Part shown: one piece after another, positions 45,965 through 58,635 of the stretch
Layout of the letters: each line of letters starts with the position of its first letter
Numbering within the stretch: the stretch's first letter is position 1
Source: Copromyces sp. CBS 386.78
Lineage: Eukaryota > Ascomycota > Sordariomycetes > Sordariales > Sordariaceae
Assembly (NCBI GenBank): GCA_030685235.1
Contig: MU839183.1
Span: 96,902 to 160,901, forward strand
DNA length: 64,000 nt
Direction: 5' to 3'
The notes under the pieces: generated by a model
Seen by the model: the letters and a program-made list of their open reading frames with translations, nothing else
Databases searched by the model: none
Told to the model about the DNA's origin: nothing
Translations under genes and position numbers: made by a program

Positions 45965-48900
45965 TGAGTCCCCCCCTTATAGGGTTCTATTCTAAAAACT
46001 TCTATATTTAAACCTTTAATCCGGCGATCCTATTTCTATAGCCGAATCCTCCGCCTATAATCCGTCTTCTTTTATACCCGAAATAACTTATCGCCGAAAT
46101 TATCGGCCGGCACTTATAATTATACTAGTATTTTTTTACCCTCGAACGCCGTACCTTCCTCCTTATTATAATATTACCGCTTTTAATCCTAAGGGTTTAC
46201 CTTTTATTAATCCTTCTTCTTTTTATCCCGCCTATTTATCCTATCCTCGACCCGCCTTTTTAACCTATTTCCTAACTTCTATTGTCTTATCTCCTTTTCC
46301 CCATTTTTTTTATCTCTTATTACTATTTAATCCCCTTCGTCTTAACTTTTAATTTTATTTTCTATCTGCCTTTTTACTTTATTTTTTACCCCTTATTATC
46401 CTATCTTCCTATTTTTATTTCTTACGTACCCCTTTAATTATTTAATTTTATTTCTAGCCCTACTTTAAATTCCTTTAGCCGTACCCTTTTAATTTTTTTA
46501 TAAAAACCTATCTTCCTTCCCTTTCTTCCTCCCTTCCTCTCTTCTCCTTTCTACATACGTTATTAATTAATATATTATTACTAACGATATAACTACTTTT
46601 TCTACTATTTATTGGCAATTTTTCTATACTTACCGGCTTATTACCTTCTATATCGATATTAAATAAGTCCTTCCCTTTATTCATTCTATTAATCCTATTC
46701 TTACTTTTCGTTTAATAATATTTATAAAACCCCCGACGCTTAATTTATTTAAAATATTATAAATACTATAATAGTTTTACCCCTTAATACCCCTATTACT
46801 ACCGTAATAAAAATAATAGTTAAATATATTTATATCCCGATTTATAAATCCCCTTTCTTCCTTTTCAATCCTTTAATTTCTAATCCCAATTTTCTTTTCT
46901 TTTACTTTTTTAACCGACCGCCCTACGTAATATTCGAATTACTATTAAACTAGCATTAATAATTACCTTTAAAACTTCCTTCTTATATTTTATAATTTAG
47001 TTTATACTTTTTAAAAATCGGTATATATTATTATCGAATTTAAAGCGGCTATTCCCGCCGGTATTATAATTACCAAAATCCTTCATTAATACGCCGCCGA
47101 ACTTCGCGCCGGCATTTACGCCCTTTATTAACGGTTTTATATTTTCCCTTATAAATTTAGTAAATTAATTAATTATAAAGTAATTTAGTATATTTAGTAT
47201 AGGTTCTATAATATTAGTCCTAATTAAGTAACCCTTTAAATAATAAGCGCTCTTAATTTCAATTTCCCCGGCGCTACCCTTACTATTAACCCCGCCCTTA
47301 TTACCGATATACTTAAACTCCCTACGGCTATTATACTTACGCCTACTTTTAATAATATTTTCTAATTAGTATTAACCGTTTATATAAATGTTTAACGTTT
47401 ACTACTTCTAATTACTTCCCTTTAACTTTATATTAATAACGCTTTAATCCTTATTAATACCCCTATAACTAAAAATTATAATACTACTATTATTAAACTA
47501 ATAACAGTCGATAATTATAGACAAATTTAAATACGAAAATTATTAATAAGCGCAACAATTACGTATAAGGGTATAGCTTCTAAAATAATAAATTCAATTC
47601 CTATATCGACGTTCGTACTATTAACTTTTTTTTTCAATAATTTAAGCCTTTTTTAGAAAGGGAAGGGGAATAAATATAATTAAATAGAAAAAGGTCGAAA
47701 ACGGAATTATTAACGTACTTTTATACTTTTTAATTCGTTACCTTCTTTAATTTCTTTTTATTATTATAGCTTTTAAAATAGCGGACTCTAGTACGCTACT
47801 ATCTTCTTTAATTCGCCGGCCCCAGCCTTTTCTAATATATTTCTCTAATTCCTTAATTCTTTTTATTTCTCTTATAACTCTAATATTTCTCAGTTCTACA
47901 GTTTATATTATTTATAACTTACATCTTTTATAATTTATATCTTCTACAATTTATATCTCTTTTATAATAGCGTTTTTTATAATTTATATTTCTTATAATT
48001 TACTCCTTTTACGGCTTATATTTTAACGGCTTACGTCTTTTACAACTTACGTCTTTTATAGCTTATATTTTTTTATAATTTATATCCTTTTTAAATATTT
48101 TTTTCTAATAGCGGCGATAGTAGTTATATTTTTACTACCTACTTAATTAATCTTTATTACTCTAATTTTTAAGCCTTTTTTCGAACGCCTCCGCTATTAC
48201 TCTTACTCCTTATATTCTATTAATAATTCTAGGTAATTTAAATTCTCTTATAATATTTATTTATTTTTATCTTCCGAATACCCTTTCTATTTTACTTAGA
48301 ATTACCAGTTCTTCCTTAAATTAATATACTTTATAATCTTTTCGATTTCGTACTATTCTTCGTTTCTTTTAATATTTAATACTTCGCCCTAGGGCGTTAC
48401 TACTATTAAATCGCCGTAATATAATTTTAATAAAGCGATAGGGAATATTAAATAAATATAGTAATAATTAGGGAAATTTAAATAGTATACTATTTTTTTA
48501 TCGCTAATTACTTCGGTAATACAAAAAGGCCTTAAGAATTTATTCGATAATTTCCGACTTAAACGCCTTTATTTAATATTTTTAATATTAAAAAAAACCC
48601 AACTTCCTACTTCGAATTCTTTAATTATATACAATTTATTATATTATTTTATATACCCTTTATTAACCGCCTTTAATACTTCGACAATATTAATACAACT
48701 CCGAATAAATTCCTTAATATAATCGATAGCGGCGTTAAATAATACGTTTCTTCGGCCTCTCTCTAAATCGTCTAGCCTTCGTAAATAATATCCGAATAAT
48801 AATTCGGATAGAAATTTCCTAATAGTAGTATAAAAATAATTATTATATATTTATTACGCTAACGCTAATTTTTTTACCTAATTACTTTACTCTAAATTAT

Positions 48901-51900
48901 AGAAGATATAAAAATAAAATTTAAAATTTTAATTCTAATATTCAATTTAGCCATCCGTTTAAAAATATTATATAGTATTAAAACGGCGTTAAATCTCTAA
49001 AAATTCGTAACAAATCTTCTAGAAAAAGTTTATAAAAAGACTACCCTAATCAGAAATAATAAAATCAAGTAAACTAAATTATCGGAAAATATACTACTAA
49101 AAAAAATAAACGAACTACTTAATATTTATAATCTTCTATATTAGGATATAAAAGGCGAATTTAATAAACCGGCTTATAATAATTAAAACGGCGTCGTAGG
49201 TCTAATTTAACATAAGGTCGTACAACGGCGGCAATCTAATAATAAAATCGTAAGAAATATCCTACTAAAAGACAATAAGAACGAATAAAAATACTAAGAG
49301 CTTATAAAGTCAGTAATTTCGTAACTTCGCTTTTTAATAAACTAAATATTAGCGTACGTACGTTTCGACATTAACAACAATAGTCGGCTAATAATAGAAT
49401 TAACTAATCTTCTTAAAGGTTTTCCATTATTTTAAGAGAAACGCTATCTGCACCGCTGCCAAACGCTATCTACACCGCCGTCCAAAAATAAAATCTAAAG
49501 TTACTATACCAAAAAAAGGGTCTATAGCCTTAAAGTAGGCTTGGAATTTTCGTAATTTTCTACTCTATTTAATAGTATCCAAGTTAGCTCTTAAATATTA
49601 CCGCAGCCTTTGAACCTACTAATAGTTTAAGAAAAAGAAAATCTTATATTGGAATTTCTTACACTTTCTATAAAAGTAGATAGGAGAGGCGGTGGAAGGG
49701 TTAGTAAGTGTATTATAATAGAGAAAACCTTACCGAACTCAAAAATACTACTTTTATATTTGAAGCTTACCATTTGCCCAAGTTATACCTTATTAAAAAT
49801 TTAGACGGCGGTGCAGATAGCGTTTCTCTATTTTAAATAGCCGGCAATAGTATTATCGTAATAAGCATATAAAAATTCTATATATAAATATTTTAAAATA
49901 TAAATTTAATAATTGTAATATAAAACTTTATTTTCCCTTATCTTCTAATTTTCTATTCTACGCCCCTTCTTTAACTCCTTCTATATTTCTTCTAAAACGA
50001 ACGGATCTTCCTTTTATACTTTTACTATTTATTAATTTAACGGCGGTAATAATTCTTCCTCCCTTCTTACCTTTATAATAATAATATATATACTTATCCG
50101 CCCGATAACGGTACTATTTATCCTCCCTCTCTTCGTAACGGCGTCCTCGTCCGCGAATTTTACCCTCTTCTTCGGCATTTCTTTAAATTCGTTTTCGTTA
50201 ATATATTCTCTACACTTCCTTCTTTTCCGCTCCTAAATATTATTTTCCTACTCTAATCCCTAAATTAATTTATCTTTTTTATTATTTTTATTCTACTCCC
50301 TCTATTCTATTACTACCTTCTACGTCTCCTTTCTAATTAATAATACTCTTTTAACGTCTCTTCTTAATATAGAACCCTCTTTTATTACCTTACCCTTCGC
50401 TTTTCTTTCTTCGAATACTTTTAATAATAAACAACTATTTCCTAATACGTTTACTATTTTATATAATTACAACTTCCTTAATAACCCGTCCGCCGGATTT
50501 AATTTCTTTACCTAATATTTAATACTAAAATTATATACTACTAATTTTAACGCCCAATAACTTTACTTTATATTAACCTTATCCTTATTCTAAAAATATT
50601 AAAAATTTAAATAATTTATAATTATTAAAAATAATTCGTCTATATATAATAAATATTATTTCTACGCTTTTAACGCCCTAATAATAATTAATAATTCCCC
50701 GTTTCTAACGTTATACCAAATTTCCTCCGGCGATTTCTTCTTCGAAAAGAATATAATAGAATATTATTAAATATTATACAATTATATTAATACTACCCTA
50801 ATCGCGAAATCTAACGCATCCGTTTCTATTCGAATAAATAATAATAAATCGAAATACTTCAATATAAATACTTCTTAAAATAGCCACTTTAATTCTTCGA
50901 ACGCTACCTTCACCTTATTTAATAATTCGAACGGCCGTCGTTTATTTCCTTTTAATAATTCCGTTAATAATACTATTACTTTAGAATACGATATTATAAA
51001 CCGTTGGTAGAAATTAGTAAACCCTAAGAAAACTTAAGAATTATAAACGTTCGTCAGGGTTTCCTAATCCGCGATCGCCTCTACCTACTCCGGGTCTATT
51101 AAAATACCTTCCGGCAATATAATATAGCTTAAAAATAATATTTTCTAAATATAAAATTCGTATTTACTTAAATTAATATAGAAGTTATATTCGTATAATC
51201 GTTAAAAAACTTCTTTAATATACTTATAATAATCTTCTTTATTCTTACTATAAATTATAATATTATTAAAATAAATAATATAAATAATATTAATTAATTT
51301 TACTAAAATATTATTAATATATATTTAAAACGTCGCCAAAATATTAATTAACTTTATAAATATAATTAAAAATTCGTAATACCTATATTTCGTATAAAAC
51401 GCCGTCTTCTCCTCATTTCCCTACCTAATACGGATATAATAATAAGCGTTTTTTAAATTTAATTTAATAAAGATCCTTACTAACGCCCACCGGTCCAAAA
51501 TTTCCCCAATTAATAATAATACTATACAATTCTTCTTCATAACTTTATTAAACGTTTAATAATTAATATATAACTTTAATTTATTTCCTTTCTTAAAAAC
51601 AAAAATAATAAAAACCCCTACCGGACTAATAAAAAGCCGAATCTATCCTTTATATAACGCTTCCGCTAACTATTCTTAAAATACTTCTAATTCTTTAATA
51701 TTAAATATATAAATCGGTCCCTAAGGTATAAACGTCATTTCCTTTAAATTAATATAATATTTAAAGCGGTTATATTATAATAAAAAGGTAGCTAATACTT
51801 CGAACATTTATTAGAACTCTTCGTATTCGGGTAGAATTATCGGTTCGGCAACAGTAAACGCTACATCCTCTTCAAACTCGGGTAGTACCGGAAATACTAA

Positions 51901-54191
51901 TTCTAATAAAAATTCTAACGGAAAATAAACTCTATTTAATATAATATAAAAAACTTTAAAAAGTATAATAGGGGATATAATAATAAATATATCGAAATAA
52001 ATACCAGATAGACCCAAATCGATAAATAAGGTAAAAAACTCTATTTAAATTAATATAAGCACTTCGAATAGAATATTAATAAATAACGGGGGATTAAAAC
52101 TCTAAAAGGCTTATAACGCCTCCTTTAAATCTAATATTAGAATAAAGTCCTAACGTAGCTTATAAAAATAAACTGTAACTTTATAAACTTCCTCCGTTAA
52201 TTTCTAATTTACGTTTAAATTACCGGCCTTAATATAAAAATAAAATTTTCTTCGGAATTAATCAATTTTAAAATTATATTCGTAAAGCTAGGGGTAACCG
52301 AAGATAATATTAACGCTAGAAGAATTAATAATAGTAAACGTAAACCTATATTTCCGCTAAATACTATAAGAATTATATAATTTAATAAAATAAATAATCG
52401 AATTTTATATAAGGATAAATTAAAGAAAGAAATTAACGAAATAGTAATTTATAAATTCAATCTTAACGTCTATTAGGAATAAATACCTCCCAATAAAATT
52501 TAATTCCGTACTAGAATCTATTAACCTATATATTTTCCGCTAATCCCTATAAATCCTCACTAATAATTTCGTATTCAAATTTAATTATAATATACCCGCG
52601 CCTTCCTAAACCGATATTATCTTTACTAATATAATCGGCTCAACGTTCGCACTTTAAACCGGCGCTCCAGAAACTTAAAAATAATTATACGCTATATATC
52701 TAATTTAACCGCAATTAAAATAGGCCTTCTTAATATAAGTAAACATAATATAACTAATATTACTATATTCGTAGTAAATACTATACGGCTTCACTTAAAT
52801 ATAATAATTATAAATATAACCTTATTAACTATAATAACTATAAATAATATTAGGGTTTATTATAAAGGGAAGAAAGGGACGACGGGTAATAGGCTAACTA
52901 ATAAAAATAAAATTAGAAATAGGAATAGAAATAAAAGACGGAATAATAATAAAAAAAGAAAACGACAATAATTAATTAGAAAAAAATATTTAAAACTAAT
53001 AATATTATGCGAACAGCTCAAAATTAATTTCGAAGCCCTCTAACCGCTCTATATACATTACCACCTAATTTAAAATATTAATACCCGCCGCTATTAAAAC
53101 GCCTTTCTACAATTAAAGACGGAAGCGGTTAATTTAAATAATAATACGCAGATATTCTTACTATTTATAAAGTAAATTAAATTCTTCAGCATAATATTAA
53201 TTATAAAAATCGTAAACTGATTCTATAGGGCTTTAATATATTCGTTCAAAATTAATAAGGGCGCTACATTTAATATTCTATATATTAATATTAAATTCCC
53301 TCTTTAAAAAATCTTAAAATTCTAATTACGTAAGTTCGTTATAAATAGGGTTATAGCCTAACTATTCTTTAAAGCCGGCAATATAACGGATTTAAATATT
53401 TTTAAAATTACTTTTAACGTAATTAATAGCATAATTAATAAAAATATTAAAAAGGTTTTTATAATAATTATCGATATTATAAATATAATTATAGAATTAA
53501 ATATAATTTTCGCCCGTAAATTTAATAATATTATACTTAAAACGGTAATCGAAGGAGGATAATAAGAGGTTTAAATAAATTAGGAAAATACAGGGGACTT
53601 AAGGATAATAACCGGCGGAGTAATAGCAGGAGGCAGAAATATAATAGAAAAGCGAACTTAATTATAGAAAAAATAGTCTTTATAACAGAAACCGAAAGGA
53701 ACAGGAGGGTAATTACCGTATTAATTATTTTTTAATAAATCAATAAAAGTATATTAATCTTAAATTAATATATACAATAGGAAGTAAGAGAATAAAAATT
53801 AAATAACGTTAATATAAATTTCGAAGAATTTACACTTATATTTAAAAATATTAATTTCAAAATAGTCGAAATAATTACAAATTTCTTTAAAAGAATAAGA
53901 CCGGTTATTATTACTACTATTATTATTTATTTCTTCGATAGTAAACTAACGATAAGGGGGGGATATAATTAGAATAACGATATTAAAATTTTAAAAGGGG
54001 GTAATTATAGGCGGCGAAGAAAATAGAAGGGTATTGGCGGCTAGCAGTATAATAATATAATTTTACGTTATAGAGGAAATATAAGAGCGAGCGTACAAAC
54101 TTCGGCGGGTAGTTTAAAAGACGGAACGACCGCTATATATTTATATTTTATCGGTATTAGCTCAATTCCCGTAAGGGTCGAAGCTTTAACG

Positions 54192-54489
54192 TATTAAGAT
54201 AGTAGAGGTAAATAGGTCAAAGTAACTACGGATAGGGCAAATACGTAGGGAAGCTAAATTAGAGGGGAGAATAAAAAATAAATTAAAATTTAACTTCTCT
54301 ATTCCAAAATTAACGGAAATAACTATTTATAATATTACTCCTTTAATCTTATAGTAATTAAGGCCGGAACGGTCTTACCATTGTCCAACGCTACGATACG
54401 GCGCTAACTAGAATAACTCGCTGCCTTCCAATATTTCGCCCTGAACCTCTACGAAGCTAGCTAATTGACAGGTCCTTAGCGACCTAACA
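54192..54489 (-). repeat. Gypsy LTR (right copy)
   Basis: 298 bp, the same length as the left copy. It keeps the intact CCTAACA end. Confidence 0.88.
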
Positions 54490-57067
54490 CATACCTAATA
54501 CTCAAATTTAAAATAGCGGAGCTAAATACTTAAGGGGTATAATCAAGGAGAAAGGGAAGGTAATAACCTAAAATTCAAAGATCCTAGAAAATATATAGTT
54601 AAAAATTACTTTTATAGCCGTATATTTCACTAATAAATCCCTTCGCTACTTCTACGACTAGAAATCCCTATACGAACGTTTCTATATAATTATCGCCCGC
54701 TAACGCAATTTTATAACTCTATGCAAATTAGACTTATTATATTTTAGGGTTTATAATTATAAAATTTATATTATAATTATTACCGCTTAATTTAAAAAAG
54801 AAAGGCGAAAGAAGTATAACCTAAAAGTATAGATCGGCTATTTTATCGGGTATTTATCCTCCTCTATTTATCGAATTTAGAACCTTTATACTAATTAAAT
54901 AATTAATATAAGAAATATAATTTTTAATAAAGATACTATTTTTATAAGGGATGTATTAAAAGAAAGAGCTACTCTTGAAATGACTTTTAATAAATTTATA
55001 AATTTATTTATATAAATCGACTAATTTTAAAAAACTTATAACTACTTTAGTAGCCAAATAGATTTTAAAAATATTAATATAAATAAACTCCTAAAACGAT
55101 TTTTTATTTTACTAGTAAATTAAAAGGACGATAAAGAAATATAAGGAATAAAATGTTATAATGTAATAAAAATATTATTTAATTATATTTTTAATTATCC
55201 CTCTCCTCCTAATATACTATTTCTATTATTTTTCTTCTCTAATCTCTTCTAAAATAATTATTTAAAGGATATTATTATAAAAGGTTTTACCCTTTAGAAA
55301 GTAACGTTTAACGCCGGCCGTCTATATTAACCTACTACTTTTTATAAAGGGAATATTATTATAAAAGTCTAATTTAACCGCTTTATTAGAAATAATAAAT
55401 TTAATATTATATATCGGTATAACTTTTTACTACTACTAAAATAATATCGAAACTTTAATAATTATTTTGTTCGATAGTAATTCTTTAATATTAAATAAAA
55501 ATATTTGAAAAATTATTAAGAAATAAAGACCTAAATCGAAATTGATAATAACGAACTTAAGGCTTAAAGTAAGTAAATCCTTAATTATATATAAGTATAT
55601 TTATATAAGTTTCTTAAAAATAATAAACTTAAGAAGGTTAAAGCAAAATTTATTATACGAGGAAATTAATAGTAAAAAATAGGATAGGAAACGTATACTT
55701 TAATATTCGTTTTAATTTCGAATTTATACAATATAACGTAATTAATACCTTTATTAATGCTAACCTTAATAAAAAAGTTTTTATAAAAATATTGCTAAAA
55801 TATTAAAAAGAAGGCAAAGTCTTACGACTTTATAAAGTACTCTACGGATTATAAAAATCACTATTACTATAGTAACGAAAATTAATTAGTACTTTTACCG
55901 ACAATAATTTTAAATTTATCCCTAAAGAACCCTATATTTTTATTAAAAACGGTATCTTTATCTTCTACTATATAAACGATATTGTCTTTACCTATTTTAA
56001 AAAACGAAAGGTAAAAGCTAAATAATATATAACCGACCTAAAATAATAATATTACTTTATTAGAGGAAATAAATTGTAATAGTTCCTTAATATTAAAATA
56101 ATTAAGAATCGAAAGTAAAGGAAAATATAGCTATCCTAACGATCGTATTTTAAAAAAATCTATACCCTTACTAACGATTAACGTACTACTTTCATTCCTA
56201 TAATTAATTAGGAATTAATACCCTATAAAAATAAAGCCTTAAGGAAATCTATTTATTGGTATTAAATTAAAATTGGCTCTATACTATACGCCGTAGTTAT
56301 TATTAAACTAAATATCGCCTTCGTAATAAATAGATTAGTTCGTTACTATTATAACTCCGGGCCAAATTATTATAAGGTTATAAATAAAGTATTATACTAC
56401 CTTTATACTAGTAAAGAACTCGCTATAGTTTTAAGAAGTAGTAATATATTCGAAATAATATTAAATACCTCTTTTATAAATAACCGCTTCGATCGTAAGA
56501 GTTTATAAAGCTTTATAATTAAATTATTTAAGGGATTTATATACTAGGGAACTATTAAGTAAGCGATAATTACAATTTTAATAATAGAAGTAGAATTATT
56601 AGCTTTAGGATTCGTCGCTAAAGAAGCAATCTTTACGGTTAAACTAATTAAGAAATTAATAAACTTTATTAATTTAATTCCTACGATCCAATATAATAAT
56701 TAATAAATAATCCGCCTTATTACTGCTAAAAATAATAATCTAACTACTAAACTAAACTATATTAATATTTATAATTATTAATTATAATAAGAGATTTAAA
56801 AAGGATCTATTAAAATCGATTACTAATAAATAAAGAAAATGCTAGCAAATAGTCTAATAAAAGTCTTACTAATAAATAAATATATGGAATTTAGAAGAAT
56901 ACTAGGAATAGAAACTATTAAAGATATTTTAAAGGATAAAAAGGATTAAAATAAGGGTTTTATATTGGATTTAGACGTAGTAAACGATTAAAATTTAGGA
57001 ATAGCTTTATATATCTAACAGTTATTTTCTTTCCAACTTTACTTTAAAATCTTCAGCTAAGGAAGTA

Positions 57068-57356
57068 TATTAAATTATTAAAATATATATAGATAGCTAG
57101 ACTTCTAGTCCAATATATACCTCCCTATCTAAATAACCTTATATACTATATATACGGTACAAAGATCCCCTCATACTTATAACTCGATATTAAAGCTATT
57201 TAATAATACTACTGTATAAAGACTAGCCTCCTAGTATCCTTAGATCTTATATTTAAACTCTGGTAACTTTCGAGAAGGATAGAGATAAGGATTACTAGAA
57301 TTAATTACCTTTTTACTATATACCTTTTGATCTCCACCCTACGTTTCAATCTGATA
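57068..57356 (+). repeat. Copia right LTR
   Basis: 289 bp, ends in CTGATA followed by the target duplication GGAGT. Confidence 0.9.
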
Positions 57357-57361
57357 GGAGT

Positions 57362-57548
57362 CGACGGGGGTTAATGTGATAGAGACAAGGCTGTGCGCAG
57401 TCCTTGTGCCTGTCAGCAGTGGTTCGCATGGATCCACCCGTGCTTACTTTCAGGCACACTATTTACAGCGCTTGACGGCCCTATACTATAGGCTAGCCCG
57501 GTTTAGGCTTTACACTAGCGGGATGGCTGACGGTCTTCTTACCTACCT
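57362..57548. other. GC-normal fragment between copia and the TA-flanked elements
   Basis: A 60-codon ORF overlaps it (57376-57558) but has no recognised feature. Nothing else seen. Confidence 0.35.
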
Positions 57549-57550
57549 TA

Positions 57551-58265
57551 GGGCGTGATCCGTATAGGTTTTTTTTGGGGTTTTCACTAGGTGAACAAGC
57601 CTGGTGAAAATTATAATCCGTTTATTTTCGGACTTCAATATATTTATTCACCGGGTTGTACGTCATTGTTTACCTAGTGAAAAGAAATAGCCTACTTTTT
57701 AAACTTTTAACCAACTAAATCGTTCGTTTTTAATTTTTTTTATTTTTACTCGATAAATAATAAAAAAGTTGTTTTATAAAGTATAACCGCCTAGTAACGC
57801 GTTAAAGCCGCTATAACCAACCTAATTCCAATGCCAAAATACTAAGGGCGTAATCCGTAGCGAATTTTTGAGGGTATTTTTACCGGGTAAAGATATATAG
57901 ATAAAAAGGTTGTACGGACAAATTTCACTGTGTTATTAAATCCTATTCACTAGGTTGTTGGGTTTTGGGAGAAACCTAGTATTTTAGTATTGGAGTTAGG
58001 TTGGTTATAGCGGTTTTAACGTGTTACTAGGCGGTTGTACTTTGTAAAATAACCTTTTTATTATTTATTAAAAAAAAAAAAAAATGGATATAAGCGATTT
58101 AATTAGTTAAAAGTTTAAAAAGTGGATTATTTCTGTTTACTAAGTAAATAACGACGTATAACCTAGTAAATAGGTATATCGAGGTCCGAAAATAAACGGA
58201 TTACAATTTTTACCAGGCTTATTCACCTAGTAAAAACCCCAAAAAAACCTATACGGATCACGCCC
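57551..58265. mobile_element. TA-flanked palindromic MITE-like element A
   Basis: 715 bp with TIR start GGGCGTGATCCGTATAGG at both ends, each flanked by TA (57549-57550, 58266-58267). The two arms are near-complete inverted copies that meet around a 140-bp centre (57843-57982), including an inverted block containing AACCGCCTAGTAACG. TA flanks and lack of coding fit a Tc1/mariner-type non-autonomous element. AT-richness and A/G differences between arms suggest light RIP. Confidence 0.75.
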
Positions 58266-58633
58266 TAGGTTTCTCCCAAAACCTAGTCTCATTCACTCAG
58301 CCACCTCCGCTCGGACCATCGCAGTCTTGGAATTCCTTACGGGACCAAATGAACCCCACCCCCACCAATCACAATGTCACACCATTTGGACCCGCAGGTT
58401 CCAAGCCACGCGCCACATGCTCTGCTGTGGCGGCCGAAAAGCGGGGCGGATCCGCAGGGGAAAAAATGGGGGCTGACAATTTGGAGAGCGTCGTTGTTAT
58501 GAGAGACTACCAAAACCCAACAACCTAGTGAACAGGATTTGACAACCCGGTGAAATTGGTCCGTGCAACCTTTTCATCCATGTATCTTCACCCGGTGAAA
58601 ATACCCTTAAAAATTCGCTACGGATCACGCCCT
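57845..58633. mobile_element. TA-flanked MITE-like element B, interleaved with A
   Basis: TIR start AGGGCG(T)RATCCGTAGCG, flanked by TA (57843-57844, 58634-58635). The left arm (57845-57981) sits at the centre of element A; the right arm (about 58490-58633) lies beyond the end of A. The arms share CACTAGGTTGTTGGGTTTTG-like inner blocks. The right arm and the unique centre (58288-58490) are GC-normal, while the left arm is RIP-like. Order is A-left, B-left, A-right, B-right. Confidence 0.7.
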
Positions 58634-58635
58634 TA

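Larger units (their letters stand above)
45667..54489 (-). mobile_element. Ty3/gypsy chromovirus nested in the copia element, RIP-degraded
   Basis: Two 298-bp LTRs (45667-45964, 54192-54489) have TGTTAGG...CCTAACA ends in variously mutated form. The 5-bp duplication is CATAC on the right and TATAC on the left, one RIP-type change. Genes run on the minus strand: a gag-like region near 52.6-54 kb, RT near 51.0-51.5 kb (INDV-like start, a YLDD box changed to YFNN near 51250), RNase H and integrase regions down to about 48.5 kb, and a chromodomain relic at about 48.23-48.31 kb (KGYSEDKN). The chromodomain marks it as a chromovirus. It is 8,823 bp and dead. Confidence 0.9.
40700..57356 (+). mobile_element. 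Ty1/copia LTR retrotransposon, RIP-degraded, split by nested insertions
   Basis: Two 289-bp LTRs (40700-40988, 57068-57356) begin TGTCAG (left) and end CTGATA (right), the latter a mutated CTGACA. The 5-bp duplication GGAGT flanks it (40695-40699, 57357-57361). The LTRs align without gaps in the parts I compared. In those parts nearly all differences are C/T or G/A, as RIP makes. Plus-strand pol relics follow copia order: a protease-like region near 44.8 kb (HIFNEIS), an RT stretch with VLYGL near 55.85 kb, a YVDD box changed to YINDI at about 55964, and RNase H from 56.27 to 57.0 kb. Without the nested gypsy element it is about 7.8 kb. No intact ORF remains. Confidence 0.9.
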
